From Flavobacterium sp. CFS9 (GTDB taxonomy: Bacteria; Bacteroidota; Bacteroidia; Flavobacteriales; Flavobacteriaceae): a DNA stretch of 64,000 nt. The position numbers were made by a program, and so were the translations under genes. The stretch lies in contig NZ_AP031573.1 of the NCBI RefSeq assembly GCF_041154745.1, positions 1,426,001-1,490,000 of the forward strand. The letters are read 5' to 3'. This document shows positions 8,118-17,553 of this stretch, one piece after another. Position 1 is the stretch's first letter. Each line of letters starts with the position of its first letter. The notes below the pieces were generated by a model that made no database searches, was not told the origin of the DNA, and saw nothing but the letters and a program-made list of their open reading frames with translations.

Positions 8118-9167
8118 TTATAACTGTTTTTCTTTTATTTTAAGTGGCTTTTCAGTAATCTCCTCATACTGATTACGCGAACGAAAAACATCTATTGCAA
8201 GATAAACCGCCTCCTTAAATGAGTTAAAATCTGCCATGTCTTTTCCTGCAATATCATAAGCCGTACCGTGATCTGGAGAAGTTCTAACCTTATTCAAACC
8301 AGCTGTATAATTCACTCCCTTCCCAAACGACAATGTTTTAAACGGAATCAATCCCTGATCGTGATAGGTAGCTACTATAGCATCATACTTTTCATAGTGA
8401 CCACTTCCAAAAAAACCATCTGCCGAAAATGGCCCAAAAACCATAGTTCCTTTATCAAAGATCTTTTTCAAAGCAGGCTTCAAAATCAAATCTTCTTCTT
8501 TCCCAATCACACCTCCATCACCACTATGCGGATTCAATCCTAAAACGGCAATTTTTGGTTTAACAATACTAAAATCCTGAACCAGTGATTTTCTGATAGT
8601 TTCAATCTTTCTAATGATCAATTCTTCTGTCAAATATGAAGAAACTTCATTCAACGGCACATGATCGGTAAGCAAACCTACTCGTAAATTATCCTGAACC
8701 ATCATCATTAAGGCATTCCCTTCTAATTCTTTGTCCAGATAATCGGTATGTCCCGGAAATTTAAAATCTTCCGATTGAATATTGTATTTGTTTATTGGTG
8801 CCGTTACCAAAACATCCACCAAACCTTCTTTTAGCGCTTTGGTAGCCGCAACAAATGATTTAATTGCGTATTCGCCAATTTTCTCATCATTTTTACCAAA
8901 GTTAATATCAACTCCTTCTTTCCAAAGATTAAAAACATTAACTTTTCCTGGTAAAACCTGCTCTAGTTTATCTACACCGTGAAACTGAACTGTAGATGTA
9001 AAGCTTTTTTTAACAAAAGAAAGTATTTTGGCGTTTGCAAAAATAACTGGCGTACACATTTCCAACATACGAGAATCTTCGAATGTTTTCAATATAACTT
9101 CGCTTCCAATACCGTTTAAATCTCCAACTGAAATTCCAACAATTATATTTTCTGCTTTTTTATTCAT
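8118..9167 (-). CDS. pdxA: 4-hydroxythreonine-4-phosphate dehydrogenase
   Basis: The 349-residue enzyme oxidises 4-phosphohydroxy-L-threonine in the pyridoxal phosphate pathway, using NAD and a divalent metal. It shows the family's GDLNGIGSEVILK start, the metal-binding His in FPGHTDYL, the AVLGLNPHSGDGG motif and the YHDQGLIPFK motif carrying the third metal His. It is divergent from ribE with a 57-bp gap and about 100 bp upstream of the YceD-like gene, so it may head the operon. Length is normal. Confidence 0.96.
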   Translation of the reverse strand: MNKKAENIIVGISVGDLNGIGSEVILKTFEDSRMLEMCTPVIFANAKILSFVKKSFTSTVQFHGVDKLEQVLPGKVNVFNLWKEGVDINFGKNDEKIGEYAIKSFVAATKALKEGLVDVLVTAPINKYNIQSEDFKFPGHTDYLDKELEGNALMMMVQDNLRVGLLTDHVPLNEVSSYLTEELIIRKIETIRKSLVQDFSIVKPKIAVLGLNPHSGDGGVIGKEEDLILKPALKKIFDKGTMVFGPFSADGFFGSGHYEKYDAIVATYHDQGLIPFKTLSFGKGVNYTAGLNKVRTSPDHGTAYDIAGKDMADFNSFKEAVYLAIDVFRSRNQYEEITEKPLKIKEKQL

Positions 9168-9224
9168 GAGCTCAGATTATTTATTACTAATTTTGATGTG
9201 CAAATTTAGTAAAATAAAACCAAA

Positions 9225-9815
9225 ATGTTCACAGGAATTATAGAAACCCTAGGAAGGATTCACGAAATAAAAAAAGATCAAAACAATCTTCACATCACAG
9301 TTGACTCCACAATCACTAATGAATTAAAAATTGACCAAAGCGTTTCTCATAACGGAATCTGCCTGACGGTTGTAGCTATAAAAGATTCATTTTATACCGT
9401 AACCGCTATCGATGAGACCATTTTAAAAACCAATATTGGCGACTGGAAAGAAGGCGATATTGTAAATCTGGAAAGAGGAATGAAACTTGGAGACCGTCTG
9501 GACGGACACATCGTACAGGGTCACGTTGACCAAACCGGAACCTGCATTAAAATCGAAGAAGCACACGGAAGCTGGAATTACACTTTTGAATACGACAAAA
9601 ACCTCAGCAATATTACCATCGAAAAGGGCTCTATTACGGTAAACGGAGTAAGCCTGACGGTAGTAAACTCAAAAACAAACGAATTTAGCGTTTCGATTAT
9701 TCCTTACACTTTTGAAAATACTAATTTTAAAAACTTCAAAGTTGGGACTAAAATAAACCTTGAATTTGACGTTGTTGGAAAATACATTTCAAGACTTTAT
9801 GCTATAAACAAATAA
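9225..9815 (+). CDS. ribE: Riboflavin synthase (alpha subunit)
   Basis: The 196-residue enzyme dismutates two 6,7-dimethyl-8-ribityllumazines to riboflavin. It is a duplication of two lumazine-binding barrels. The first starts MFTGIIETLG and contains the SHNGICLTVV segment. The second contains GHIVQGHVDQTG and KGSITVNGVSLTVV. The start ATG matches the family N-terminus exactly. It is the only plus-strand gene in this housekeeping block and is followed by a bidirectional terminator. Confidence 0.97.
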   Translation: MFTGIIETLGRIHEIKKDQNNLHITVDSTITNELKIDQSVSHNGICLTVVAIKDSFYTVTAIDETILKTNIGDWKEGDIVNLERGMKLGDRLDGHIVQGHVDQTGTCIKIEEAHGSWNYTFEYDKNLSNITIEKGSITVNGVSLTVVNSKTNEFSVSIIPYTFENTNFKNFKVGTKINLEFDVVGKYISRLYAINK

Positions 9816-9833
9816 TTTACAGAATATACCCAT

Positions 9834-9871
9834 AAAAAAAAAGCTTCAGTTTACGCTGAAGCTTTTTTTAT
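9834..9871. terminator. Bidirectional terminator between ribE and a small membrane protein gene
   Basis: AAGCTTCAG (9841-9849) pairs with CTGAAGCTT (9856-9864). A run of A lies on the left and a run of T on the right, so it works in both directions. The stop codon of the minus-strand gene (9851-9853) lies in its loop. Confidence 0.88.
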
Positions 9872-10063
9872 TTTATTTCGATATATAATTGTGATCCCTA
9901 AAACAACCGCCACTATTACCAAAAACACTAAGTGATCGTCTATTGGCACTATGTCCGGATCATTCGGATCATCTGGTGGAGGCGGAGGTTTTTGCGCCAA
10001 AGCACTAAAACCACTCATCAAGGTCAGGCAAACTGTAAAAAAAACGGTCTTAATTGTCTTCAT
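9851..10063 (-). CDS. Small proline-rich single-span membrane protein
   Basis: The 70-residue protein has a signal peptide (MKTIKTVFFTVCLTLMSGFSALA), a short linker QKPPPPPDDPNDPDIVPIDD, one hydrophobic span (LVFLVIVAVVLGITIIY) and a basic tail RNKIKKASA. The ATG at 10063 gives a clean signal peptide, so I prefer it to the ATG at 10114. Small PPPPP-DDP-type membrane proteins recur in Flavobacterium; their function is unknown to me. The last codons are inside the terminator stem. Confidence 0.72.
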   Translation of the reverse strand: MKTIKTVFFTVCLTLMSGFSALAQKPPPPPDDPNDPDIVPIDDHLVFLVIVAVVLGITIIYRNKIKKASA

Positions 10064-10160
10064 AATTTTAACATGCTGCAAAACAGCAAGGTAGGTTGTT
10101 AAACTTATTTTCATCTAATACAATTCTTACAAAAAAAGGGGCTTACAGCGAATTGTGCGA

Positions 10161-10190
10161 CAAATGTATAAGATTTTTACAGAAACACAA
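10161..10190 (-). promoter_or_regulatory. Bacteroidota-type promoter for the small membrane protein
   Basis: On the minus strand a TACATTTG -7 box (plus-strand CAAATGTA, 10161-10168) lies 19 bp downstream of a TTG -33 box (plus-strand CAA, 10188-10190). This matches the TTG-N19-TAnnTTTG consensus of this phylum. The implied leader is roughly 90 nt. Confidence 0.6.
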
Positions 10191-10894
10191 GGTTTAAAAC
10201 AAAAAAAGCGAAACAAAAATAATCTGCCCATTTTACCGTAAGAATAAACCTTAAAACATTAATACCCCACTGCTATTTACGTATATTTCTACCTATTAGA
10301 TTTCTGTTTTTTAAAATCAAACTCTTTTTTATCACAACAAAACAGGACAACGTAATTTCCCAAAAAAGGATCGTTTCAAATAATGAACTGCCAAAAAAAA
10401 GCGGACACTATGTTGGTGCAATTAAACCTCAAAAAAATGATGCTTTTTTCTAGCTGGCTACATTTTGTTTTTGCAAAAGTCCAATCTAAAACACGAGCAA
10501 CTGCTTTATATTCAAAAAACCAGATATTAACCACAAATGACCTCCCATTACACACAAATTACAGTTGTTACAATAGCCCGTTAAAAGCAAGACCAAAGCG
10601 ATACTTTTGTCCTATTATAAGACAAAAATTTGAGTCTGTTTCTAATCAAAGTAAGTTTTAAACCGAGTTTTCTTTGAATTCTAAATCAGGGAACAAATCA
10701 GCTATTATAAGAAAACAAAAACACCTGATTTAAAGAAAACTAACTCAATTCCGACAACTTAACTTATATCTTTTTATAGTAAGTTTTTTTATTTAGAAAA
10801 GATTCATATACAAAGAAAAACCGAAAAAAGTTCATTTACATTTTTGCTTGCTTAGCCCCCTAAAAGCAGACAATTAACTTAAATCTATTATCAA
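10191..10894. other. Long AT-rich intergenic region without a convincing gene
   Basis: About 700 bp lie between the small membrane protein promoter and the 10895 gene. The only long frame (10383-10661) has an irregular composition, no signal peptide and no recognisable motif, and I do not call it. A CTATTATAAG(A) sequence occurs twice (about 10612-10621 and 10702-10711), and an AAATCAGG/CCTGATTT inverted pair (10683-10690 and 10733-10740) flanks the second copy. A long untranslated leader or a small RNA is possible. Confidence 0.4.
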
Positions 10895-11344
10895 ATGAGG
10901 AAAACTACTATTATACTGCTTCCATTGTTGTTCTTTTTGCAACTGTCAATTGCCCAATCACAGATTGGAAAGGAAAAATTGAAAGAGTTTCGTAAAAATC
11001 CGAAATGGAAAGAAATGATGAATGATCCTAATACCAACTTCAATGAAACTAAGATTGCTTTTGAGGAATTCTGGAAAGGAAAACCCAATCCGTTAGAATT
11101 GATGGAGGGAGAAGAAGAAGCGCTGGAAGAATTGAAAGAAAGATCATTCATTTCCAAACTCTTTAAAAGCAACAGAGCACTAAAAAAAGAATCGCTTCAG
11201 TACACTGAAGATTTTAAGAGATTTAAATTTTGGCAAAGCCAAAGCGAAAGTTTTGTAAAATCTGACGGAAGAGTAATGACTGAGGATGAAATTCAGGAAA
11301 TGGCCCGGCAAGAGATGCAAAGAAGGCAGGAAACGAAGAAATAA
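10895..11344 (+). CDS. Secreted charged helical protein of unknown function
   Basis: The 149-residue protein has a signal peptide (MRKTTIILLPLLFFLQLSIAQ) and a highly charged, helix-rich mature part with an acidic stretch (EGEEEALEELKERS) and a Lys/Arg-rich end (EMARQEMQRRQETKK). No domain is recognised. It lies 27 bp upstream of the giant T9SS protein on the same strand and is very likely co-transcribed, so it may help the secretion, folding or surface attachment of that protein. This role is inferred from position only. Confidence 0.75.
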   Translation: MRKTTIILLPLLFFLQLSIAQSQIGKEKLKEFRKNPKWKEMMNDPNTNFNETKIAFEEFWKGKPNPLELMEGEEEALEELKERSFISKLFKSNRALKKESLQYTEDFKRFKFWQSQSESFVKSDGRVMTEDEIQEMARQEMQRRQETKK

Positions 11345-11371
11345 ATCCCCGACAATCTTAAAAAATAATCT

Positions 11372-14300
11372 ATGCGAACAAATCTACATATTACAGTGTT
11401 ACTTGTATGCTCTCTTTTTTTTAACCTTACAAGTGCCCAAACTCCTACTCCTAATTGGAAAAATATTGGTCCTATACCCTTTCCGCAGAAAACCATTGGT
11501 CAGGTACACGGTATTGGACGTTGTAGTCAGATTAAATTTCACCCCACAGACCCTAACAAAATGTATGTTGCCAGCGCTTCAGGGGGATTGTACCAGAGTA
11601 ATGATAAAGGTCTTAACTGGGAGTCATTAGGAACTGATCAGGTTGCTAAGATACAATCTGCCTCCATAGCCATAGATCCTGTCAACGATCAGGTGATGTA
11701 TTGGGGAACCGGTGAAGCGAATTATTCTTCTACTAATGGTCTGGGTGTCTATAAAACGATCAATGGAGGAGCCACCTGGACAGTATCTAATTCCGGAATG
11801 GGCAACCGAGTGGTTATCGACATGCTTTTTCTTCCTACAGACAACAATACAATCATTGCAGCTACAACTCAAGGTATGTATAAATCGACAGACGCGGGTG
11901 CTAATTGGACCTTAAAATCTGATATTAATACTAAATTTCTGGATATCTGCTACAAACCAGGTACAAATGGTCAGATAATTTATGCCGCGGCTTCTCAAAG
12001 TTTTTATCGTTCTCTTGATGCCGGAGAAAGCTGGACTGAAATCACTTCTCCCGCTTTTGTACTTGCCGTTAACGGAACAAGAGTATCCGTTTCTGAAGCC
12101 GATCCAAATGTTGTTTATGTTGCTAATGTTGGTGCTGATGCTATAGGAGAAATTTACAGATCTACGGATGGAGGAAGTACCTTTACCAACATGCGTTCGA
12201 CTACGGAACATCTTGCCGGATATTCGGCAACTTCAAGTGGCCAGGGAAATTATAATTTTGATTTTGAGGTCAATCCTGTTAATCCAAATGAACTTTATGT
12301 ATGTGCTCATGTAATATGGCGTTCTACAGATGCAGGTGCCACATGGGTACAGCAACAGCCATCATGGGCTTCCGACCTTCATACCGACCAACACCATATT
12401 TTATTTGATCCCTATGTTAGCGGTCAGCTCTGGAATGCCAACGATGGCGGAGTCTGGAGCAACACCACTAATGGAACAGGTCCCTGGACTCCAAAGTCTG
12501 ACGGTATAGCAGCCACCGAAATTTATCATGGAGCCATTAGCAAAACGAATAGAAATGTACTCTACATAGGAACACAGGATAACGGCGGATTTTACTATAA
12601 TAAAGGCATCTTTTATAATAACAGAGGTGGTGACTTCGGTCCGTATATGTGGTTTGATTATTCAGGCAATTTTTACTCTGAATCAGACGGAGGCAGACGC
12701 CCTTATCCTTCGGGGTCCGGTTCAAGTTTGAATCTGCCAGAAACTCCAGTGGGCGGAAAATTTGCCTTCACTCCGGAAAATGCCGATATTGCTTACCACG
12801 CTAATGCCGGAAAAATTTATCGTTGCCTGAATCTGACTTCAGCTACTCCTTCCTGGACACTTATTTACACCGTACCGTCTGGTACTATAAAAGACCTTCA
12901 GATAGATCCTGGTAATGCAGATCGTTTATATGTATTTACAGATACACCTGCATTATACAGATCAGACAATGCCAGAACTGATGCTGCCTTTGTTCAGACA
13001 ACACTTCCTTCTACATCAACCAATGGTTCTATTGCTCCCATACCAAATTCGGATATTTTATACTTAGGACTTGGAACTACTGTTTATCGCTCTGCAGATA
13101 AAGGAACAACATGGACCGCTACAAAAGGATTTCCTGCAGCAAGTGTGCTAAAGGTGGTAGCTGATAATCAAAGTACGAATGAGGCTGTCTACGCTTCTTA
13201 TGCTTTGGGTGTTTATTATAAGGATAATACTAAACCTTCCTGGATAAATTACTCTTCGGGACTTCCTATAATCTGCAACATGAAAGATATGGATATTTAC
13301 AATGACGGTATTTCTAAAGGTCTACTGAATGTTTATTATTATGGAAGAGGGGTATGGCAGAGTGATTTGGTCCCTCCTCCGAGTAACATTATGGTGACTA
13401 TGATCTCACCTGTCAACAATACAACATTTAGCAGTCCTGCTACTATCAATCTCAATGCAACCGCTTCTGTAAGTTCAGGAACTATTAGCAAAGTAGAATT
13501 CTATAACGGGACTACGTTACTAGGTACAAGCCTGTCCTCTCCCTATACTTATTCGTGGACCGGAGTAGCGTCCGGAAAATATGATCTGACTGCTGTAGCT
13601 TATGATAATCTGGGAAATAAGAAAAGTTCTGCTTTAGTAACTGTTACAGTGACTTTTGTTTGTAATAAAGCCACAGGGACTCCCTTTGGTACTTCTCCTT
13701 ATGCGGCAGGCAGCGAATATGATAAAGCATTTGACGGAAATATAACTACTTTTTTTGATGCTAATTCAGCTAATTCAGGTTATACCGGATTAGATCTTGG
13801 AACAGCAAAAGTGGTTACAAATATCCGATATTATCCAAGAAAATCATGGACAGGAAGGATGACAGGTGGAAAATTTCAGGGTTCCAACACGTCTACTTCC
13901 GCTGGTTTCGTGGATCTGTATACCATCCCAACCCAGCCGGATTATGCCTGGCAGGACGTTAGCATACCTAACAGTACTGCCTACAGGTATTACAGGTATT
14001 TATCGCCAGTCGACGGTAATTGTAATGTGGCTGAAATTGAGTTCTGTACTTTTAATGAGCTTCCGGCGGTAAACATTACAACACCACTCAATAATGAACT
14101 TTATACTACTGCTCCCGCGAATATAAACATTACAGCAACTGCTTCTGATAAAGACGGATCAATAAGTAAAGTTGAATTTTATCAGGGCACCACTTTACTT
14201 AGCACTGATGCTTCAAGTCCTTATTCGTTTAACTGGACAGGAGTTCCTGCCGGTACTTATCAACTTTATGCAAAGGCTTATGATAATCTAAATGCTGCAG

Positions 14301-17300
14301 CAGTTTCCTCTACTATTACCGTTGTAGTGGGAAATCAAAACCCAACAGTTTCCATTATTTCACCTGAGGATTATGCTGCCATTAAGAGTCCTGCAAGTAT
14401 TACTATTTATGCAACAGCCTCTGACTCTGATGGCTCTGTCAGTAAAGTGGAGTTTTATAATGGCACTACTTTGTTAGGGACTTCAACAACCAATCCATAC
14501 AGTTATAATTGGACAAATGCCCCTATAGGAACTTACACGATCACCGCTAAAGCGTATGATAATAACGGTGGAACTACAAACTCTTCCCCTATAACCGTTA
14601 ATGTTACTTTTCCTTGTTCACCGCTTTCAGGCAGCTCTTTTGGTACTGCTCCTTATTACTCCTATTCTACATATGATAAAGCATTTGACGGAGACTTAAG
14701 CACCACTTTTCAAGCCAGTACAACTAATAATGGTTATACCGGATTAGATCTTGGAACAGCAAAAGTTGTTAAAGGGATACGTTTTTATCCAAGGGCAACT
14801 AGAGAAAGTAGAATGACAGGAGGGAAATTCCAAGGGAGCAATGTTGCTGATTTTAGTAGCGGGGTAGTGGATCTGTACACCATTCCTTCTGTTCCTATTC
14901 TGGGATGGAACGAGGTTACTGTTTCCAATAGCACTGCATTCAGGTATGTAAGATACTTATCTCCTGCGGGGGGATATTGTAATGTCGCGGAAATTGAATT
15001 TTGTGGGTTAGACAACACCCCAAAAACAAACATTACTGCTCCTGTTAATGCTGCTGTTTATATTGCTCCGGCAACAATTAATATTACTGCCAATGTAGAG
15101 GGTTCCGTAAGCAAAGTGGAATACTACATAGGAGCTTCTTTAATTGGCACGTCCACTAACAGTCCCTACAATTATAACTGGACAGGAATAGGTACCGGAA
15201 CGTATACTCTTATAGCAAAGGCTTATGACTACAACGGATTGTTTGTTTCTTCAGCTCCCGTAAACTTTACTGTCACTAATAACATTGCTCCAACAGTAAG
15301 CATTACCACTCCGGCCGATAATGCAATATATACTGCTCCAGCCTCTTTCGACATATCAGCTATAGCTAACGATACTGACGGAAGTATCAGCAAAGTAGAG
15401 TTCTATAATGGTACCACACTATTAGGAACCGTTAATGCAAGTCCGTATACTTTCAATTGGAAAAGTGTAGCTACCGGAACCTACACGTTAACCGCCAAAG
15501 CTTACGATAATAATGGAGCTACTACTACTTCTTCTCCAGTTTCAATCAAAGTAAACCAACCCCCTACAGTAAGTATTACCTCCCCGGCTGACAATACAAT
15601 TTATGCTGCTCCAGCCTCTATTGATATATCAGCCACAGCTAACGATACCGACGGAAGTATCAGCAAAGTAGAATTCTATAACAGTACTACACTATTAGAA
15701 ACCGTTAATACAAGTCCGTATACTTTCAATTGGAAAAACGTAGCTGCCGGAACGTACACCTTAACGGCCAAAGCTTACGATAATAATGACGGTGTTACCA
15801 CTTCTTCCGCAGTTTCGGTCAAAGTAAACCAATCCCCTACTGTAAGTATTACCGCTCCGGCAGACAATGCAATTTATGTTGCCCCTGCTTTTGTTACCAT
15901 TAATGCTACAGCTGCGGATACAGATGGAACTGTGAGCAAAGTAGAATTCTATAATGGAATTAATTTAATAGCTACTTCAACCACCAGACCTTACACTTGT
16001 AATTTAACAAGTGTTCCTGCAGGCACTTACTCATTGACAGCCAAAGCCTGTGATGATAACGGTATGTGTACTACTTCTTCTGCGATTGCAATTACAGTAA
16101 ATACTCCCGTTAATCAATCACCTTCAGCAGCCATTACTGCTCCTGCTAATAATACTGTATTTACTGCTCCTGCAAGTATTACAATCGATGCTGTAGCAGC
16201 CGATACTGACGGAACAATTTCTAAAGTAGAATTCTATAACGGAACAACTTTATTATCGACTTCGACAACCAGCCCGTATACATACAATTGGCAAAATGTG
16301 GCTGCAGGAACGTATGCCATAACGGTAAAATCATACGATAACGCAAATGCAACCGCAACATCAGCTGTGGTAAACATAGTCGTTACTAATAATCAGGCTC
16401 CGACGGTGAATGTTACTTCTCCTGTTAACAATGCTACCTTCATTGCTCCTCCAAGTATTACGATCAATGCCACAGCAGCCGATTCAGACGGAACAATTTC
16501 TAAAGTAGAATTCTATAACGGAGCAACTTTATTATCGACTTCGACAACCAGTCCGTATACATACAATTGGAAAAATGTGCCTGCAGGAACTTATCAGATA
16601 GTCGCAAAAGCCACAGATAATAATGGAACCGAGACCAGCTCTACTCCTGTAACTATTGTTGTAAAAACCAGTCCAACTATTAGTATGATTTCTTCTTCCG
16701 AAAATAATCAGGTGGTAGATACCGGAAAGGACATTTTGTTCAATTTTAATGTAACTGATCCTGATGCTGTATTATCATCTATTGTCATTAAAGACAACGG
16801 GGAAATAATTTCAACAATAAACAAATCTCCTTATTCATTTGTTCTTACTAATATAAGTTCGGGAGACCATTATTTTACAGCAATTGCTGTTCTTGAAAAT
16901 GGCACTGAATACACATTTGCAAGTTTGAATATAGTGAGTAAAAATTGCAAAAGTATGACATGGAATACCTCAACTGATTATTTAATTGGGGATCAGGTAA
17001 TCTATCAGGACATTATTTACAGGGCTTTGATAATTAACCAAAACAAACGACCTGATCAGGATCAATCCACTTGGTCTAAGATAGGGGTTTGTGAAAATCT
17101 GGCAGTTAAAAATCCTCCTGTAGTTAAACCTAAATACATGTTATACCCAAATCCATGCACTACCCATTTCAATATCAAATTTATTGATTGCGAAGGGAAG
17201 AGTTTTTACTATAGCATAATGGATGTAAACAGCAGAATCTTAAGAGAGCAAAAAAGCGAACCTATCAACAATGCTGTATTTGAGAAAGAAGTAACCATCC

Positions 17301-17410
17301 AGGGATTACCTTCCGGAACATACATAGTACACATTCATTTAGATGAGAGGATATATAGCGAAAAAATAATTATCATAGAAAAGCCTTCTATGTATAAGAA
17401 AAAGAAATAA
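11372..17410 (+). CDS. Giant multidomain secreted protein with T9SS C-terminal signal, propeller, Ig-like repeats, discoidin-like and chitin-binding-like modules
   Basis: The protein has 2012 residues. Modules in order: signal peptide (1-22); a BNR/sortilin-type beta-propeller (about 25-665) with repeated YRSTDAGATW/YKSTDAGANW motifs; Ig-like repeat 1 (about 670-760); a discoidin-like module (about 765-890, YDKAFDGN, GLDLGTAKVV, YRYLSP); Ig 2-3; a second discoidin-like module (about 1082-1213); Ig 4-9 (to about 1768) with the repeated core SKVEFYNGTTLL and SPYTYNW; a diverged tenth Ig-like module; a CBM5/12-like chitin-binding module (about 1860-1910, WNTSTDYLIGDQVIYQ); and a T9SS type A sorting domain (about 1922-2005, YPNPC, LPSGTYIVHI). 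It should be exported across the outer membrane and attached to the cell surface as an adhesin or glycan-binding scaffold. No catalytic domain is evident. The T9SS domain is followed by an odd lysine-rich tail (YKKKK). Confidence 0.9.
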   Translation: MRTNLHITVLLVCSLFFNLTSAQTPTPNWKNIGPIPFPQKTIGQVHGIGRCSQIKFHPTDPNKMYVASASGGLYQSNDKGLNWESLGTDQVAKIQSASIAIDPVNDQVMYWGTGEANYSSTNGLGVYKTINGGATWTVSNSGMGNRVVIDMLFLPTDNNTIIAATTQGMYKSTDAGANWTLKSDINTKFLDICYKPGTNGQIIYAAASQSFYRSLDAGESWTEITSPAFVLAVNGTRVSVSEADPNVVYVANVGADAIGEIYRSTDGGSTFTNMRSTTEHLAGYSATSSGQGNYNFDFEVNPVNPNELYVCAHVIWRSTDAGATWVQQQPSWASDLHTDQHHILFDPYVSGQLWNANDGGVWSNTTNGTGPWTPKSDGIAATEIYHGAISKTNRNVLYIGTQDNGGFYYNKGIFYNNRGGDFGPYMWFDYSGNFYSESDGGRRPYPSGSGSSLNLPETPVGGKFAFTPENADIAYHANAGKIYRCLNLTSATPSWTLIYTVPSGTIKDLQIDPGNADRLYVFTDTPALYRSDNARTDAAFVQTTLPSTSTNGSIAPIPNSDILYLGLGTTVYRSADKGTTWTATKGFPAASVLKVVADNQSTNEAVYASYALGVYYKDNTKPSWINYSSGLPIICNMKDMDIYNDGISKGLLNVYYYGRGVWQSDLVPPPSNIMVTMISPVNNTTFSSPATINLNATASVSSGTISKVEFYNGTTLLGTSLSSPYTYSWTGVASGKYDLTAVAYDNLGNKKSSALVTVTVTFVCNKATGTPFGTSPYAAGSEYDKAFDGNITTFFDANSANSGYTGLDLGTAKVVTNIRYYPRKSWTGRMTGGKFQGSNTSTSAGFVDLYTIPTQPDYAWQDVSIPNSTAYRYYRYLSPVDGNCNVAEIEFCTFNELPAVNITTPLNNELYTTAPANINITATASDKDGSISKVEFYQGTTLLSTDASSPYSFNWTGVPAGTYQLYAKAYDNLNAAAVSSTITVVVGNQNPTVSIISPEDYAAIKSPASITIYATASDSDGSVSKVEFYNGTTLLGTSTTNPYSYNWTNAPIGTYTITAKAYDNNGGTTNSSPITVNVTFPCSPLSGSSFGTAPYYSYSTYDKAFDGDLSTTFQASTTNNGYTGLDLGTAKVVKGIRFYPRATRESRMTGGKFQGSNVADFSSGVVDLYTIPSVPILGWNEVTVSNSTAFRYVRYLSPAGGYCNVAEIEFCGLDNTPKTNITAPVNAAVYIAPATINITANVEGSVSKVEYYIGASLIGTSTNSPYNYNWTGIGTGTYTLIAKAYDYNGLFVSSAPVNFTVTNNIAPTVSITTPADNAIYTAPASFDISAIANDTDGSISKVEFYNGTTLLGTVNASPYTFNWKSVATGTYTLTAKAYDNNGATTTSSPVSIKVNQPPTVSITSPADNTIYAAPASIDISATANDTDGSISKVEFYNSTTLLETVNTSPYTFNWKNVAAGTYTLTAKAYDNNDGVTTSSAVSVKVNQSPTVSITAPADNAIYVAPAFVTINATAADTDGTVSKVEFYNGINLIATSTTRPYTCNLTSVPAGTYSLTAKACDDNGMCTTSSAIAITVNTPVNQSPSAAITAPANNTVFTAPASITIDAVAADTDGTISKVEFYNGTTLLSTSTTSPYTYNWQNVAAGTYAITVKSYDNANATATSAVVNIVVTNNQAPTVNVTSPVNNATFIAPPSITINATAADSDGTISKVEFYNGATLLSTSTTSPYTYNWKNVPAGTYQIVAKATDNNGTETSSTPVTIVVKTSPTISMISSSENNQVVDTGKDILFNFNVTDPDAVLSSIVIKDNGEIISTINKSPYSFVLTNISSGDHYFTAIAVLENGTEYTFASLNIVSKNCKSMTWNTSTDYLIGDQVIYQDIIYRALIINQNKRPDQDQSTWSKIGVCENLAVKNPPVVKPKYMLYPNPCTTHFNIKFIDCEGKSFYYSIMDVNSRILREQKSEPINNAVFEKEVTIQGLPSGTYIVHIHLDERIYSEKIIIIEKPSMYKKKK
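16208..16589 (+). repeat. Near-identical 279-bp-period repeat inside the giant gene
   Basis: About 103 bp starting at 16208 recurs from 16487 with only about five single-base differences, an offset of 279 bp (93 codons). The repeated part encodes the Ig-like core DGTISKVEFYNG...LLSTSTTSPYTYNW of repeats 8 and 9. Repeats 5 and 6 are also close at DNA level around 15420-15460 and 15690-15740. The pattern indicates recent duplication or gene conversion of Ig units. Confidence 0.85.
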
Positions 17411-17553
17411 TGCTTTTTATTCTCATTTTATATTGCACAGAAAACAATAATTAATGCTCGTAGATTTTAGGAGTTATGCAATTCTGACGTTTTAAAATAT
17501 CACATCAACAACTTTTCTATTCAGTAGAAAAGTTTAAATAAACCCCAAATTAA

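Noticed and set aside
10383..10661. 92-residue plus-strand frame in the long gap
   Set aside because: No signal peptide, no motif, uneven composition and no clear promoter; it looks like a chance frame in AT-rich DNA.
11372..17410. Repeats in the giant gene considered as a CRISPR or tandem DNA repeat array
   Set aside because: They are in frame, of 279-bp period and encode Ig-like domains; no short palindromic direct repeats with unique spacers exist.
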